This document shows, piece by piece, positions 1 to 5,504 of a stretch of 5,504 bases of DNA (the first letter of the stretch is position 1; each line of letters begins with the position of its first letter). Position numbers and translations under genes: made by a program. The notes beneath the pieces are model-generated. The model made no database searches, was not told the DNA's origin, and was given only the letters and a program-made list of their open reading frames with translations. Origin of the DNA: Chitinophagales bacterium (GTDB lineage Bacteria > Bacteroidota > Bacteroidia > Chitinophagales > UBA10324); assembly GCA_013695775.1 (NCBI GenBank), contig JACCZV010000252.1, forward strand, positions 1 to 5,504, written 5' to 3'.

Positions 1-805
1 GTATTGAATAACGCGAAGTACCCCACAACTCCTCCGGCGGATTTACAACCCTATGCGAAGTAGATTTCAAACGATCATTTGTAAGCCGCTGCAGCATGTC
101 GCCAACATTTACAACAATTTGCCCGGGCAATGCAGTTACCGGCATCCATTCTCCATTCATTGTGCGAACCTCAAGCCCTTCGGTAGATGCACCAACAAGC
201 AATGTAATCAAATTTATATCCTCATGTTGCTCTGCTCTTAGGGCTGATTTCGGATCATCCGTAATGGGCGGATAATGAATGGCTCGCAGTATGCTGTTGC
301 CGTTGTGTATTTTCTTCTCAAAATAATTTTCAGGAAGCTCGAGATATAAGGCGATGGCCCGCAGCAGGTGAGCCCCTGCAATTTCAAAGCTTCGGTAAGC
401 ATTGATCGCTACCTCATTGAATCCGGGGAGCTCGGCGACCCATACATTGGCGGGATACTCCTTCCTGATCGGATCCTCATCGGTCACCATTTGTCCAAAT
501 TGAAAAAACTCCTTTAAGTCAGCAAGGTTGCTGCCCTTGGCATGCTCACGACCAAAAGAAGTGTACCCCCGCTGTCCGGCAAGGTCCGCTACTTCATACT
601 TCAATTTAATATCATCCGGTAAGGAAAAAAATGCCTTCACCTCACGGTACAGCTCATCAATCAGCTTATCGCTTATTCCGTGGTTCTTCACGGTAACGAA
701 ACCGACCTCATGGAATGCGCCCCCTATCTCGTTGACAACTTTTCTCTTTCTATCCGATGTACCGGTTAAAAACTCGGATAAATCTATCACGGGAACGTGA
801 TCCAT
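1..805 (-). CDS. Isopenicillin-N-synthase-like Fe(II)/2-oxoglutarate dioxygenase, 3' end cut by window edge
   Basis: The reading frame is open from an ATG at 805 to the left edge, giving 268 residues (MDHVPVIDLSEF...). It has no stop, so it is partial at its C-terminus. Residues 4-115 look like the DIOX_N domain, with the family-typical stretch GFVTVKNHGI at 35-44. Residues about 170-268 form the double-stranded beta-helix core. The iron ligands are visible as H194 and D196 (EQHEDINLITLL) and H251 (STSHRVVNPP). The 2-oxoglutarate-binding RxS motif appears as R265-Y-S267 just before the edge. Family members usually have about 315-330 residues, so roughly 50 are missing. Such enzymes use Fe(II), O2 and normally 2-oxoglutarate to oxidise small molecules in the cytoplasm. 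The substrate cannot be told from sequence, and no peptide synthetase or beta-lactam gene is nearby, so penicillin synthesis is not implied. The gene follows gldB by 113 bases and may have its own promoter. The family call is firm. Confidence 0.92.
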   Translation of the reverse strand, partial: MDHVPVIDLSEFLTGTSDRKRKVVNEIGGAFHEVGFVTVKNHGISDKLIDELYREVKAFFSLPDDIKLKYEVADLAGQRGYTSFGREHAKGSNLADLKEFFQFGQMVTDEDPIRKEYPANVWVAELPGFNEVAINAYRSFEIAGAHLLRAIALYLELPENYFEKKIHNGNSILRAIHYPPITDDPKSALRAEQHEDINLITLLVGASTEGLEVRTMNGEWMPVTALPGQIVVNVGDMLQRLTNDRLKSTSHRVVNPPEELWGTSRYSI

Positions 806-829
806 AATTCATGTTTTGTTTTGTGAACC

Positions 830-837
830 TAAAATTA
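830..837 (-). promoter_or_regulatory. Possible Bacteroidota -7 element upstream of the oxygenase gene
   Basis: On the minus strand this reads TAATTTTA, one mismatch from the Bacteroidota -7 consensus TAnnTTTG. It lies 24 bases before the ATG at 805, a sensible distance. A second similar octamer (TAATTTTC) lies further upstream in the same 113-base gap. No clear TTTG/TTG -33 box is seen at 17-23 bases upstream, and in AT-rich DNA such matches are common, so this is only a candidate. Confidence 0.22.
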
Positions 838-918
838 AGAGAAGAATTCATGAAATGCGGCGAAAATTATGCATCTCGGTGAGTAGTGGCTTTCCATAAT
901 TGAAATATGTAGTTGTGG

Positions 919-1950
919 CTAACGGCCCGGTTTATATTTCGAGCTACTAAGTATTTTTTGTGAATCGCTGTCTGCCATTAGCTCCTGTAAGCTTACATCT
1001 GCATTTTTCTCCATGTACCGGCTTACTATTCTCCACCCAACCCAGCTTCCGATATTACCGGGGGCCTCGGGCGGCATTCCTGATGTGGAGGGACCCTCAT
1101 TTATATATTTCCCATACTCAAGCGGATCAATGCTGTAAAGTAGTTTATGTTCTATGAAGAATTTCCAAATCTCCGGCTCATTGTCTGCACACCATATTAA
1201 ATCTTTTGAAGCGAAACCACTAATAACGCTGTCAGGTGTGAGGGGCAATAGTTTTTTTTTGAAATAAAGAATTTTACCTTTATATATCATAACATCTAAT
1301 AGCCTCTTTGATGACGAATTCGGGTCCAGGTTATTTGTTGCAACCACCTCAATGCAGTTAGAGGTCATATAATTGGGCTTGAACCGGCTCAGCATATATT
1401 GAGGAATTGGTTCAGCTTCATATTGATAAAATGCAGAAGACGGTCCGAAATATTTATCAAGACTAACACATAATAAATCATCACCTATCGTGAAGGCTGA
1501 TGGTCCATTTATGAGAGTGTTTACCTTAGGCAAGGCAGCATCAGGAAAATAATATTTATAACGTCGAAATGCCTGATGCAGCTGATTTGTGAAATCTGAC
1601 AGGTCAGCAAATCGCAGCATTGCAGAATCATATAGCGCCTGTGAATAAGGTGAATTAACATAATTCCAGATGCTGTCTTTCATTGCATCTGATGAATCTT
1701 GCAAAAAATTCCATCCCCCGATCTCACCGAAATAAAAAGGGAATAATACCGGATATTTTTTTTTAAGCGAGTCAATTTCTGTTTTATAATTCTCTGGTGA
1801 TAAAGCGAAAAGATCTTTCTCAAATCGCTTGAACTTCAGATCAACATCAATATCTGAAACATCAATGCTCTCCTTATTTAAACAAGAAACTAAAAAACAT
1901 AAGCCAAGCAGCAAACCGCAACATGACCGTATACTATGGAAATATTTCAC
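919..1950 (-). CDS. gldB: GldB-family gliding motility lipoprotein
   Basis: This encodes a 343-residue protein of about the usual GldB length (roughly 320-340). Residues 1-22 are a lipoprotein signal peptide: a short charged start, a hydrophobic core (GLLLGLCFL), and the lipobox LVSC with C23 as the lipidated cysteine. Family-like stretches follow: DVDLKFKRFEKDLFAL near 36-51, KKKYPVLFPFYFGEIGGW, KYYFPDAALPKV, a MIYKGKILYFKK segment, EIWKFFIEHKLLYSIDP, GNIGSWVGWRIV, and a C-terminal SLQEL...SSKYKP. GldB is needed for gliding in Flavobacterium johnsoniae, but homologues also occur in non-gliding Bacteroidota, so motility is not proven. The protein should sit in the cell envelope, facing the periplasm. 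The start is GTG at 1950: it is the only start that keeps the full signal peptide, and no in-frame ATG lies between it and the upstream gene's stop. It begins 39 bases after the PaaG-like gene and may be co-transcribed with it. No gldC-like gene follows. Confidence 0.9.
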   Translation of the reverse strand: MKYFHSIRSCCGLLLGLCFLVSCLNKESIDVSDIDVDLKFKRFEKDLFALSPENYKTEIDSLKKKYPVLFPFYFGEIGGWNFLQDSSDAMKDSIWNYVNSPYSQALYDSAMLRFADLSDFTNQLHQAFRRYKYYFPDAALPKVNTLINGPSAFTIGDDLLCVSLDKYFGPSSAFYQYEAEPIPQYMLSRFKPNYMTSNCIEVVATNNLDPNSSSKRLLDVMIYKGKILYFKKKLLPLTPDSVISGFASKDLIWCADNEPEIWKFFIEHKLLYSIDPLEYGKYINEGPSTSGMPPEAPGNIGSWVGWRIVSRYMEKNADVSLQELMADSDSQKILSSSKYKPGR

Positions 1951-1989
1951 ATTAAAATTAATTTGTATACATATTATGGAACGGAGATC

Positions 1990-2769
1990 TCAATTTCCAA
2001 TAAAAATTGGTTTTCGCTTCTCCAGAAACGCCTTCACCCCCTCTTTGTTATCAGTAGATGAAGCTGCAATTTCCTGGTAGTAGGCTTCGTATTCAAGCAT
2101 TGTCTCCAGGTCGGAATAGTAAGATTTATTTAGCATTTTCTTCATAAGTCCAATTGCATGTGTAGGAGCACCTGCATAGTAGTTTGTTAGACTATTTACA
2201 GCATCAGTCAACTGTTCCATCGGCACCACCTTATTAATAATGCCAAGCTCATATCCCTCTTTTGCAGAAATTTTCCTACCGGTGGTTGCCAGTTCAAAAG
2301 CACGCGCAGAACCTACAAGGCGGGGAAGGAAAAAAGAAGATCCCGAGTCAAGCACCAGTCCGATGTTAATGAATATTTCGGTCATAGCGGCCTCTTCCGC
2401 AGCTATTATAAGATCACATGCAAGAGCTAGTGAACAACCTGCTCCGGCAGCAATGCCATTCAGCCTGCAGATGATAGGCTTTGCCATCTTACGCATTGCC
2501 AGAATGATAGGGTTGTACCCTTTGCGCAGCGATTCAGCAATACTTCTATCAGGATTTGCCAACACCTCTTTCAGGTCCTGCCCGGAACAGAAAGCTTTTC
2601 CGGCCCCTGTTATAATCACTACCCGAACTTCTTTATCTCGGGCAGCTTGTTTTAAAGCATCCTGAAGCTCCGATCTCAGGCTATCATTCATCGCATTATA
2701 AACATCAGGGCGGTTGAGAGTTATGGATGCCTTGCTATCTGCAACTTCAAATATTAGCGTTTCATACAT
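1990..2769 (-). CDS. Crotonase-fold acyl-CoA isomerase, PaaG-like
   Basis: This 259-residue protein has the full length of the enoyl-CoA hydratase/isomerase superfamily. The N-terminal strand carries ITLNRPDVYNAMN (16-28). The two oxyanion-hole loops that hold the CoA thioester carbonyl are AFCSGQDL (59-66) and NGIAAGAGCSLAL (104-116), and the C-terminal lid helices end in EGVKAFLEKRKPIFIG. By alignment from memory with rat crotonase, the two hydratase glutamates (Glu144 and Glu164) are S113 and F133 here, while D141 in GLVLDSGSS matches the aspartate of PaaG-type isomerases (LIPDCGG). That argues for double-bond or epoxide isomerisation rather than hydration. PaaG converts ring-1,2-epoxyphenylacetyl-CoA to oxepin-CoA in phenylacetate breakdown. 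No other paa gene is visible, so the substrate is open. The gene starts 40 bases after the FAH-family gene, suggesting co-expression. The superfamily is certain; the PaaG assignment is moderate. Confidence 0.9.
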   Translation of the reverse strand: MYETLIFEVADSKASITLNRPDVYNAMNDSLRSELQDALKQAARDKEVRVVIITGAGKAFCSGQDLKEVLANPDRSIAESLRKGYNPIILAMRKMAKPIICRLNGIAAGAGCSLALACDLIIAAEEAAMTEIFINIGLVLDSGSSFFLPRLVGSARAFELATTGRKISAKEGYELGIINKVVPMEQLTDAVNSLTNYYAGAPTHAIGLMKKMLNKSYYSDLETMLEYEAYYQEIAASSTDNKEGVKAFLEKRKPIFIGN

Positions 2770-2809
2770 GAGTCAATATTATAAATAATAGGTACTTAGT
2801 GGAATAAAA

Positions 2810-3826
2810 TCAGACCATTTTCTTCAAACCCAATATAGAAAAATCACTCTCCTCCTTCCTGATAGTATTTGTCAATCGTCCGAGCCCCGTAATTTCCATT
2901 TCTACTATATCTCCTTCTTGAAGCCATTGTTCTGTATAGTTAGCGTCATTCAATTTTGCGGTTCCATTCAATTCAAGAAAGCAACCTGTGCCAACTGTTC
3001 CGCTTCCTATTACATCTCCCGGCAGCAAATCCACACCGTAAGAGGCGCGCTCGATAATCTCTGCAAATGACCAATTCATATCAGACATGTTTCCCTGTGA
3101 AAAGAGATTTCCATTCACCCAGCATTTCATCTCAAGATTATAGTTGTTACCTGTGTGTCCTTCCTTGGCGGAAACCTTGTAAGATTCCATCTCATCTGGT
3201 GTCACCAGCCAGGGGCCAATGGCGGTTGCGAAATCCTTTCCCTTTGCCGGTCCGAGGTTCAGCTTCATCTCTTCCATCTGAAGCGTTCGGGCACTCAGGT
3301 CATTCATGATCATGAATCCCCCTATGTAACTGTCAGCTTCCGCAGCAGGGATGTTTCTTCCTTTGCGGTTTATAACTATTGCCACTTCCAGTTCATAGTC
3401 CAGCTTCTCAAAATGGTCGGGCATGCATATCACATCACCCGGACCTTGTATTGAGTTATGATTTGTGAAATAAAAGACGGGGTATTGATCGAATTCCGTA
3501 ATCATCTCAACATTCCTATTTCTTCTCGCAGCTTCTACATGCTGACGAAAAGCGTAGCCATCGCGGCATGATGAAGGCTGCGCTACAGGTGCAAGAATCT
3601 TAGCTTCTTTCAATGGCTTAGGACGTGCCTGCTTCACCTTTCCCTCTTTAATCAATTGATTGTATTCGAGGGCAGTCTCTATCACATCATCCCAGGCGTA
3701 GAGAAACAATTGCATATTTCCCGGCAAACGCCAATCAAGGTCTTGCAAGTCATAATAATGATCTTCATGCACCAATGCAAGATGATCCTGTTCATCGGTG
3801 GAGTTGTAATAGCTGATGAGCTTCAT
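2810..3826 (-). CDS. Fumarylacetoacetate hydrolase (FAH) family protein, probable fumarylacetoacetase
   Basis: This encodes 338 residues, starting MKLISYYN at an ATG. FAH enzymes split a C-C bond in fumarylacetoacetate, giving fumarate and acetoacetate, the last step of tyrosine/homogentisate catabolism in the cytoplasm. The N-terminal ~80 residues are a variable cap and the rest is the FAH catalytic fold. Compared from memory with mouse FAH, key residues are kept at matching spacing: metal ligand D89 and catalytic H96 (DGYAFRQH, as D126 and H133), metal ligands E145 and E147 (LDYELE), D176 (MNDLSAR), the lysine K197 in GKDFAT (as K253), and a late glutamate, E285 (CFLELNGT). This pattern and the PVFYFTNHNSIQGPGD stretch resemble the ~330-residue bacterial FAH proteins often found near homogentisate dioxygenase. 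Other FAH-fold activities (acylpyruvase, 2-hydroxyhepta-2,4-diene-dioate isomerase) cannot be excluded. It is the first gene of the minus-strand cluster. No hmgA or hpd gene is in view. Confidence 0.92.
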   Translation of the reverse strand: MKLISYYNSTDEQDHLALVHEDHYYDLQDLDWRLPGNMQLFLYAWDDVIETALEYNQLIKEGKVKQARPKPLKEAKILAPVAQPSSCRDGYAFRQHVEAARRNRNVEMITEFDQYPVFYFTNHNSIQGPGDVICMPDHFEKLDYELEVAIVINRKGRNIPAAEADSYIGGFMIMNDLSARTLQMEEMKLNLGPAKGKDFATAIGPWLVTPDEMESYKVSAKEGHTGNNYNLEMKCWVNGNLFSQGNMSDMNWSFAEIIERASYGVDLLPGDVIGSGTVGTGCFLELNGTAKLNDANYTEQWLQEGDIVEMEITGLGRLTNTIRKEESDFSILGLKKMV

Positions 3827-3851
3827 AAAAAGATAAACGTGAATAATGCGG

Positions 3852-3859
3852 TAAATATA
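3852..3859 (-). promoter_or_regulatory. Possible Bacteroidota -7 element for the FAH-PaaG-gldB unit
   Basis: On the minus strand this reads TATATTTA, one mismatch from TAnnTTTG, and lies 25 bases before the FAH start at 3826. It sits in the divergent spacer where a promoter for this cluster is expected. No good -33 TTTG/TTG box is found at the usual distance, so confidence is low. The rest of the spacer (to 3974) is AT-rich, and I see no other element in it. Confidence 0.25.
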
Positions 3860-3974
3860 GAAGCAAGTTATTCATGAACAGGATGTTTATGTCTGAAATC
3901 AAATTAATAAAACGATCAAAAACTTTTCATCACCGGCATCGTATGCTTAAATATTCCACCAGCAATTCTCTCTT

Positions 3975-5107
3975 ATGAAAAATCTTCTACTCCCACCCTC
4001 ATTTTGCTCCTCATTATCTTCCGGTTCGAAAGGATTTTCGCCGGACCTACCGTCATAGATTACCACATCCATGTAGATCAATTCGGATACAGGTGTGATG
4101 CCGTGAAGATTGCCGTAATAAGTAATCCCCACACCGGCTATAATTCTGATGATCCCTTTCTTCCGGGTACGGGAACAAATAAATATGAAGTGCGGCGATG
4201 GAGTGATGATGTAGCTGTTTTCACAGGAACTCTAAAACCTTGGAATGCAGGAGCTACACACTCTCAATCGGGCGACAAGGTCTGGTGGTTTACATTCTCT
4301 ACAGTAAGTACCCCTGGCGAATATTACATCTTTGACAAAACAAATGGTGTTGGCTCATGCAAGTTTCAAATAGGCGATAATGTATATGACGAAGTGATGA
4401 AAGCCGGATTGAAGACCTTTTATTACCAGCGGTGCGGATCAAACAAAGCTTCTCCCTTTGCAGATAATGGCTGGACAGATGCAGCTTGCCATATCGGAAC
4501 ACAGCAGGATACTGATTGCAGGTTGGTGACAAATCCGAGTGCCTCTACTTCACGCGATCTGCATGGAGGATGGCATGATGCGGGTGATTATAATAAATAT
4601 GTAAATTTCACATGGACTACTTTAACATCGCTCCTGTTGGCCTATGAAGCAAACCCCTCTGTCTGGAAAGATGATATAGGATTACCGGAATCGGGCAATG
4701 GCATTCCGGATCTGTTGGACGAACTGCGTTATGAATTGCACTGGCTGCTAAGAATGCAGCAGGGTGATGGCGCTTTACTCAGCGTAGTAGGCACTCAAAA
4801 TTTCGCATCAGCTTCGCCCCCTTCCGCCGATGCAGCCTTTCGATGGTATGGGCCTGCCACCACTTCGGCAGCTCTAACCGGCGCGTCGGTATTTGCATTG
4901 GCTGCCATTCAATTTTATTCATTGAACAATGTAGCAACAACAGCGTTTGCAGATACCCTGAAAGTGGCTGCAACCAATGCATACAAAACAATACTTTGTT
5001 CAAAAATCATACAACTGATTCTGATCATTCATCCTACTACACAACCCTTCACACAATCCGTGGTGCATCTTTCAAAATCCAAGGCTAAAATTCGGGCAAA
5101 GCCTTAA
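3975..5107 (+). pseudogene. GH9 endoglucanase-type gene with N-terminal Ig-like (CelD_N) domain, disrupted at both ends
   Basis: Residue numbers count from TTG 4004, the first usable in-frame start. Residues 18-122 resemble the CelD_N Ig-like domain (IHVDQFGYRCDAVKIAVI). From about 126 a GH9 (alpha/alpha)6 catalytic domain begins. It has the hallmark DLHGGWHDAGDYNKYV at 185-200, where D192 and D195 are the catalytic aspartates, and GLPESGNGIPDLLDE near 227-240. C144, C162, H163 and H191 fit the structural zinc site known from Clostridium thermocellum CelD. GH9 enzymes hydrolyse beta-1,4-glucans outside the cell. Homology stops near residue 328 and an unrelated-looking tail runs to a stop at 5107, so the second half of the domain, including the proton-donor glutamate, is missing, as is any secretion C-terminus. 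At the 5' end the only good ATG (3975) is one base out of frame; adding one base to the A5 run at 3978-3982 would give MKKSSTPTLILLLIIF, a signal-peptide-like start. The product is almost certainly inactive as written. Confidence 0.75.
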
Positions 5108-5177
5108 AATTTTAAAATATAGCGTGAAGCTATCATTCAAAACCTTTCAGAATTTTTCGATCACCCCCCCATCCAAG

Positions 5178-5504
5178 CTAGGCAAAACCATACTTTACAG
5201 GATCAACAGGATCAAGCTGCTTCAGCTTAGAAGTTAATTCGAGGGCAGTTTTCCAGTTTGTCTGCTTGTTTGTGATCAATCCAAGCTTGCGTGCAACGCG
5301 GTCAACGTGAACATCGCATGGACAGATCAACTGTGAAGGTTTGATTTTTTTCCAGATGCCGAAGTCAACACCGCAATCATCTTTTCTCACCATCCAGCGC
5401 AAAAACATATTTAATCTTTTGCAGGTAGAATTTCTTTCCGGAGTAGCGACATGTTTCTTTGTTCGTTTCGGAGCATCTTCAAGCGAAAAGAATAAGTTGT
5501 GAAA
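5178..5504 (-). CDS. TIGR02757/DUF2400-family protein, C-terminal part only, with disrupted 3' end
   Basis: The frame is open from the right edge (5504) to a TAG at 5178, giving 108 residues of a longer protein (about 250 in the family). The 5' part lies outside the window. The strings FHNLFFSLEDAPKRT, ATPERNSTCKRLNMFLRWM, DFGIWKKIKPSQLICPCDVH and VDRVARKLGLI are very typical of TIGR02757, a family of unknown function found in Bacteroidota and a few other groups. An ATG at 5408 is internal: the homologous sequence continues upstream of it. Family proteins usually end ...KYDFALFGLG, a V, then a short EKF tail. Here the frame stops right after KYGFA. On the same strand, bases 5164-5147 encode VIEKF and a TGA in a frame one base off, beside a run of seven G. 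The native end therefore appears to be 5147, and the last ten or so codons carry a nonsense change and a one-base gain. Loss of such a short tail might be tolerated. Confidence 0.85.
   Translation of the reverse strand, partial: FHNLFFSLEDAPKRTKKHVATPERNSTCKRLNMFLRWMVRKDDCGVDFGIWKKIKPSQLICPCDVHVDRVARKLGLITNKQTNWKTALELTSKLKQLDPVDPVKYGFA

Noticed and set aside
1953..1960. TAATTTTA on the minus strand as a gldB promoter
   Set aside because: It ends only two bases before the GTG start, leaving no room for a transcription start and leader.
3067..3454. Overlapping plus-strand open frames opposite the FAH gene (also 960-1157, 2240-2665 and 3656-3877 opposite other genes)
   Set aside because: They lie antisense to well-supported genes, have no recognisable domains and biased compositions, and are shadows of the true frames.
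3947..4132. Minus-strand 61-codon frame across the GH9 start
   Set aside because: It is antisense to the Ig-like domain coding region, its sequence has no recognisable family, and it has no supporting start signal.
5081..5105. Inverted repeat AAGGCT/AGCCTT with a 13-base loop, followed by AAAATTTTAAAA, as a terminator
   Set aside because: The stem has only six pairs, the loop is long, and no T run follows on the plus strand. It also lies inside the disrupted GH9 tail, so it is too weak to call.
5119..5133. Small hairpin ATAGC-GTGAA-GCTAT between the convergent genes
   Set aside because: A five-base stem with no adjoining T tract on either strand is expected by chance in AT-rich DNA.
5202..5219. 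Two nearly perfect 9-base tandem copies (AGGATCAAC/AGGATCAAG)
   Set aside because: They fall in the DUF2400 coding frame and simply encode the DPVDP stretch, so they are not a separate repeat element.

Overview
The window most likely comes from a member of the Bacteroidota, probably a gliding or gliding-related lineage such as Chitinophagales, Sphingobacteriales or Cytophagales. The evidence is a recognisable GldB lipoprotein, a TIGR02757/DUF2400-family protein, a GH9 glycoside hydrolase with an N-terminal Ig-like domain, AT-rich spacers, and the absence of clear Shine-Dalgarno sequences. No taxon-specific RNA gene is present, so the assignment rests on protein families recognised by eye.

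Layout. Bases 1-3826 hold four minus-strand genes, transcribed from right to left: a fumarylacetoacetate hydrolase (FAH) family protein (3826-2810), a crotonase-fold enzyme of the PaaG isomerase type (2769-1990), the lipoprotein GldB (1950-919), and an isopenicillin-N-synthase-like Fe(II)/2-oxoglutarate oxygenase (805 to beyond the left edge, about 85% present). The first three are separated by only 39-40 bases and may form one transcription unit. A 113-base gap precedes the oxygenase gene. Bases 3827-3974 form a divergent intergenic region. Bases 3975-5107 hold a plus-strand GH9 cellulase-type gene that is damaged at both ends. Bases 5178-5504 hold the 3' part of a minus-strand TIGR02757/DUF2400 gene running off the right edge, whose last ten or so codons are also disrupted.

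How the genes fit together. FAH cleaves fumarylacetoacetate, the last step of tyrosine/homogentisate breakdown. A PaaG-type isomerase belongs to CoA-thioester aromatic or acyl-CoA breakdown. Their adjacency suggests an aromatic or acyl-CoA catabolic pair, but no other pathway gene is in view. GldB (gliding, and possibly type IX secretion) and the oxygenase are probably neighbours rather than pathway partners. The GH9 gene would have encoded an exported polysaccharide-degrading enzyme, but as it stands it lacks a normal start and the C-terminal half of its catalytic domain.

The most notable feature is the cluster of lesions in the right-hand 1.5 kb: a likely one-base loss in an A5 run at the GH9 start, loss of GH9 homology near 4985, and a stop plus frame shift beside a seven-base C/G run at the end of the DUF2400 gene. 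This is either real gene decay at a rearrangement point or sequence/assembly error. I found no CRISPR array, RNA gene, insertion sequence or convincing new system.
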